The translations under genes and the position numbers were made by a program. A stretch of DNA of 64,000 bases from Nocardia elegans NBRC 108235. Lineage in GTDB: Bacteria; Actinomycetota; Actinomycetes; Mycobacteriales; Mycobacteriaceae. Location of the stretch: positions 106,220 through 170,219 of the forward strand of contig NZ_BDBF01000014.1 in the NCBI RefSeq assembly GCF_001612845.1, written 5' to 3'. Of this stretch, positions 61,424 through 64,000 are shown piece by piece. The notes beneath the pieces are model-generated. The model saw only the letters and a program-made list of their open reading frames with translations, made no database searches and was not told the origin of the DNA. Position 1 is the first letter of the stretch, and each line of letters begins with the position of its first letter.

Positions 61424-64000
61424 CTACCGGTGACTGTTGGTGTACCCGTCTCCTGTGCCGTCGGTACTGGTGCCGACGCCCGCGCCCGGACGCTGGGACC
61501 GTGAATTGCCGCTGGTGTCACCGGAGTTGGAGGTGCTCGGTGACGTGCCGTCGGCGGGCGCCACCGGTTGCCCCGGCAGCGGGCCCGTGTCCTGCGACTG
61601 CGGCTGGTTCTGCTGCGGTTGTGAGCGCGGGTTCGGCTGGATGCCCGGCACCGGAATGGTGATGCCCGGCAGGATCTCGACCTGCGACGGCTTCACCACG
61701 ACCGGCGGCTGATACTCCTGCTGCGTGGTGCTCGGCGCGGTGTAGGGCGCCGAGAAGGACGGCACACCGGCCTGACCGCCGATCGCGGCCGGCTTCGGGA
61801 AGTTCTCCTTCGGCGTGCCCTCGAGCGCGCCGTCCATGGTGTCCTTCCAGATATCCGACGGCAGGCCGGAGCCGTACATGATCGAGCCGCCGGGCGTCTT
61901 CAGCGCGACACCGTCCGCGGTACCCACCCAGACCGCTGTCGACAGCGACGGGGTGAAGCCGATCATCCACGCGTCCTTGTTCTGACCGGTGTCACCGAGC
62001 TGGGTGGTACCGGTCTTGGAGCCGGACGGCCGGCCGCCGGCCAGGCCGTGGTTGCGGGAGGACGCGGCGATCGGTTGCATCGCCGACGAGAGGTTGTCGG
62101 CGACCGCTGCGGAGATCCGCTGCTCCCCGGCGACCTGTCCGCGGTCGAGCAGCACCTGACCGTCGGCCGTGACGACCTTCTGCACGAAATGCGGCTTGTA
62201 ATACACACCCGAGGCCGCGATGGTCGCGTACGCGGAGGCCATATCCAGCGGCCGCACCTGGTACTGACCCAGGATGATGCCGTTGTTCGGCCCGGAACCA
62301 TCGGGTTCGGTCAGGGTCTGGCCCACACCCGGAATCGTGTCGGGGATGCCCATCCGATGCGCCATCGCCGCGATCTTGGCCGGGCCGTCCGGCATATCCA
62401 GTTCCATGCGGTAGAAGCTGGTGTTCAGCGACCGCTTGAGTGCCTCGGCGATGGTGCAGGTACCGCAGGTTTCGCCTTCGGCGTTGGTGATCTTGATGCC
62501 GTTGACGGTCAGATCGGAACTGTCGTACATCGTCGACAGCGGCTTGCCGAGTTCGAGATTCTCGGCCAGGCCGAAGACCTTGAAGGTCGAGCCGGACTGC
62601 AACCCGGCGTTGGCGAAGTCCCAGCCGGTCGCGTTGTCGCCGCCGTAATAGGCGCGCACCGCACCGGATTTCGGATCGACCGAGACGACCGCGGTCCGGA
62701 CCTCGTCGCGTTCACCCTGCATGTTCTTGTGCACGGAATCGATCGCCGCCTGCTGGGCCTTCTGATCGATGGTCGTGGTGATCTGCAGACCCTCGGTGTT
62801 CAGCTGGGTATCGCTGATGCCGGCCTCGGACAGCTCGCTGAGCACCTGCCGCTTGATCAAGCCGTTGGGGCCCGCGGTCTTGTTCTCGCTGTCGCTGTTG
62901 GCGCTGGACGGCAGGACCTTCGGATACACCATCTTGGCGCGTTCGGCGGCGGGTACGGAACCGGCCTTGACCATGCCGTCGAGGACGTAGTTCCAGCGCT
63001 GTTCGGCGCCCTTCGGGTTGTTCTCCGGGTCCAGGCCGTACGGCTGGTTGATGGTGGCGGCCAGCATCGCGCCCTCTTCGACGGTCAGCTGTTCGACCGA
63101 CTTGCCGAAGTAGGCCTTGGCCGCGGCGTCGATACCGAAGGTGCCGCGACCGAACGGAATCGTGTTCAGATACGCGGTGAGGATGTCGTCCTTGCTCCAC
63201 TGCCGCGCCATCTTCGCCGAGATCACCAACTCGCGCATCTTGCGGCTCAGCGAATGCTGATTGCCGACCATCGCGTTCTTGACGTACTGCTGGGTGATCG
63301 TCGAACCACCACCGGCGGTGTCCTTGCCCATCAGGTTGTCGCGCGCGGCGCGGGCGAAACCGCTGATGGAGAAGCCCGGGTTGGAGTAGAAGTCCCGGTC
63401 CTCGGCCGCGATCACCGCATTGCGCACGTGCGGCGGGATCTGGTCGATGGTGACGTCGGTCCGGTTACCTTCCGGCGGAACGATTCTGCTGATCTGCGTG
63501 GTGCCGTCGGAGGCCAGGATCGTGGCGACCTGAGGGGTTTTGAGATCGCCCGGCTGGGGTATCGAGACCGTCGTGTACGCGATCAGGAAGACCGCGCTCG
63601 GCACCACGATGGCCAATGCCACCAGGACATAGATCGCTCGGCGCACGATGCGCCACGGCGATTTCTTCTTGGTCTTCGGGCCCCTGCCCGCCGATCCACC
63701 CGGACCGTCACCGCCGCCGTTGCCCTTGCGCGGCGGCGGACCCGACGGGGGCGTACCTCCGGCGACCGCGCGGCGGCCGCCGGTGCCCGGACCGGATCCG
63801 GGGCGCGTCCCGGCGCCACCGGGAGCCGACCGGTTGGCCGCGGTCGAGCGCGGGCCGCGCTGCGCCATCGCCTCACCGAGGGTTCCGGCCGCGATCTTCT
63901 GGGTGGCCTGAGGTTTCTGCTCGCCCGGTTTGGCGATCTTCTGCGTTGCCCCCGCACCCGGACGCGATGCCGGGTTCGCGGGACGCCGCGGCGGGCCACC
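61424..64000 (-). CDS. ponA1: penicillin-binding protein 1 (PonA1), 5' end outside the window
   Basis: Bifunctional class A PBP that polymerises and cross-links peptidoglycan. The transglycosylase part has AAEDRDFYSNPGFSISG and GGSTITQQYVKNAM. The transpeptidase has SxxK in SGSTFKVFG, SLNTS, and KTG in SGSKTGTTQ. A membrane helix (YVLVALAIVVPSAVFLI) follows a long basic, Gly/Pro-rich cytoplasmic part. An ATG lies at 63868, but the frame stays open to the window edge with an ATQKIA repeat, so the gene may start outside. The C-terminus is Pro/Gln/Ser-rich. First gene of the operon with GT87, the same order as Mtb Rv0050-0051. Confidence 0.93.
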   Translation of the reverse strand, partial: GGPPRRPANPASRPGAGATQKIAKPGEQKPQATQKIAAGTLGEAMAQRGPRSTAANRSAPGGAGTRPGSGPGTGGRRAVAGGTPPSGPPPRKGNGGGDGPGGSAGRGPKTKKKSPWRIVRRAIYVLVALAIVVPSAVFLIAYTTVSIPQPGDLKTPQVATILASDGTTQISRIVPPEGNRTDVTIDQIPPHVRNAVIAAEDRDFYSNPGFSISGFARAARDNLMGKDTAGGGSTITQQYVKNAMVGNQHSLSRKMRELVISAKMARQWSKDDILTAYLNTIPFGRGTFGIDAAAKAYFGKSVEQLTVEEGAMLAATINQPYGLDPENNPKGAEQRWNYVLDGMVKAGSVPAAERAKMVYPKVLPSSANSDSENKTAGPNGLIKRQVLSELSEAGISDTQLNTEGLQITTTIDQKAQQAAIDSVHKNMQGERDEVRTAVVSVDPKSGAVRAYYGGDNATGWDFANAGLQSGSTFKVFGLAENLELGKPLSTMYDSSDLTVNGIKITNAEGETCGTCTIAEALKRSLNTSFYRMELDMPDGPAKIAAMAHRMGIPDTIPGVGQTLTEPDGSGPNNGIILGQYQVRPLDMASAYATIAASGVYYKPHFVQKVVTADGQVLLDRGQVAGEQRISAAVADNLSSAMQPIAASSRNHGLAGGRPSGSKTGTTQLGDTGQNKDAWMIGFTPSLSTAVWVGTADGVALKTPGGSIMYGSGLPSDIWKDTMDGALEGTPKENFPKPAAIGGQAGVPSFSAPYTAPSTTQQEYQPPVVVKPSQVEILPGITIPVPGIQPNPRSQPQQNQPQSQDTGPLPGQPVAPADGTSPSTSNSGDTSGNSRSQRPGAGVGTSTDGTGDGYTNSHR

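Overview
The window is high-GC actinobacterial DNA, and the gene content points to Nocardia or a close mycolic-acid-producing relative. The right end has the order ponA1 / GT87 membrane glycosyltransferase / rpsF-ssb-rpsR-rplI / dnaB, which matches the Mycobacterium tuberculosis Rv0050-Rv0058 block. There are also an Rv0247c-0249c type succinate dehydrogenase, a FadD5-like ligase, a FadD32-type fatty acyl-AMP ligase and a secreted cutinase-family protein. I see no rRNA, tRNA, CRISPR array, transposase or phage gene. This is core and near-core chromosome with small accessory cassettes.

Layout. 0-7 kb: DNA glycosylase, a sugar-type ABC importer without its ATPase, a FabG-like reductase and small membrane proteins. 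7.1-10.7 kb: sdhC-sdhA-sdhB operon ending in a strong terminator. 11-17.6 kb: small conserved protein, alpha/beta hydrolase, epoxide hydrolase, long acyl-CoA dehydrogenase and an AAA+ ATPase. 17.9-19.2 kb: a c-di-AMP (ydaO/yuaA) riboswitch in front of an NlpC/P60 wall hydrolase, then an S4-domain RNA-binding protein that appears to start at CTG. 19.2-26.4 kb: a three-gene lipid-polyketide operon (free ACP, then a KS-AT-DH-KR-ACP synthase, then a fatty acyl-AMP ligase) joined by two ATGA overlaps and with no release enzyme. 26.6-39.2 kb: nitronate monooxygenase, FadD5-like ligase, a large kinase-like/LPG-synthase-like membrane protein, an overlapping 2OG-oxygenase/SDR pair, SGNH hydrolase and scattered housekeeping or detoxification enzymes. 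39.3-48.9 kb: a redox flavoprotein plus methyltransferase operon divergent from an XRE-cupin regulator, a KstD-like flavoprotein, MFS, ArsR plus LLM oxidoreductase, a cutinase with a Thr-rich tail, a second XRE-cupin regulator and an AraC regulator. 48.9-54 kb: dnaB interrupted at its P-loop by a 417-residue Ala1 (class 3) intein, a 0.8 kb intergenic region with several DnaA-box-like sites, then rplI-rpsR-ssb-rpsF. 54-64 kb: two GT87 paralogues separated by a small regulator/transporter/OYE cassette, a PEP-mutase-family gene and ponA1, which runs off the right edge.

The main items for a second look are these. (1) The dnaB intein carries the complete W-C-T class 3 signature and an inserted pair of Cys4 clusters inside its homing endonuclease. 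(2) The ACP-PKS-FAAL cassette is compact and both of its carrier proteins have Ser-Ser in place of Asp-Ser. (3) Both XRE-cupin paralogues have the same GCAAA-N4-TTTGC palindrome just upstream, which suggests one shared regulon. (4) The S4 gene has no start codon other than CTG that would keep its fold intact.

All coordinates were read by eye. Start codons were chosen from Shine-Dalgarno sequences, gene overlaps and remembered family lengths. No database search was run.
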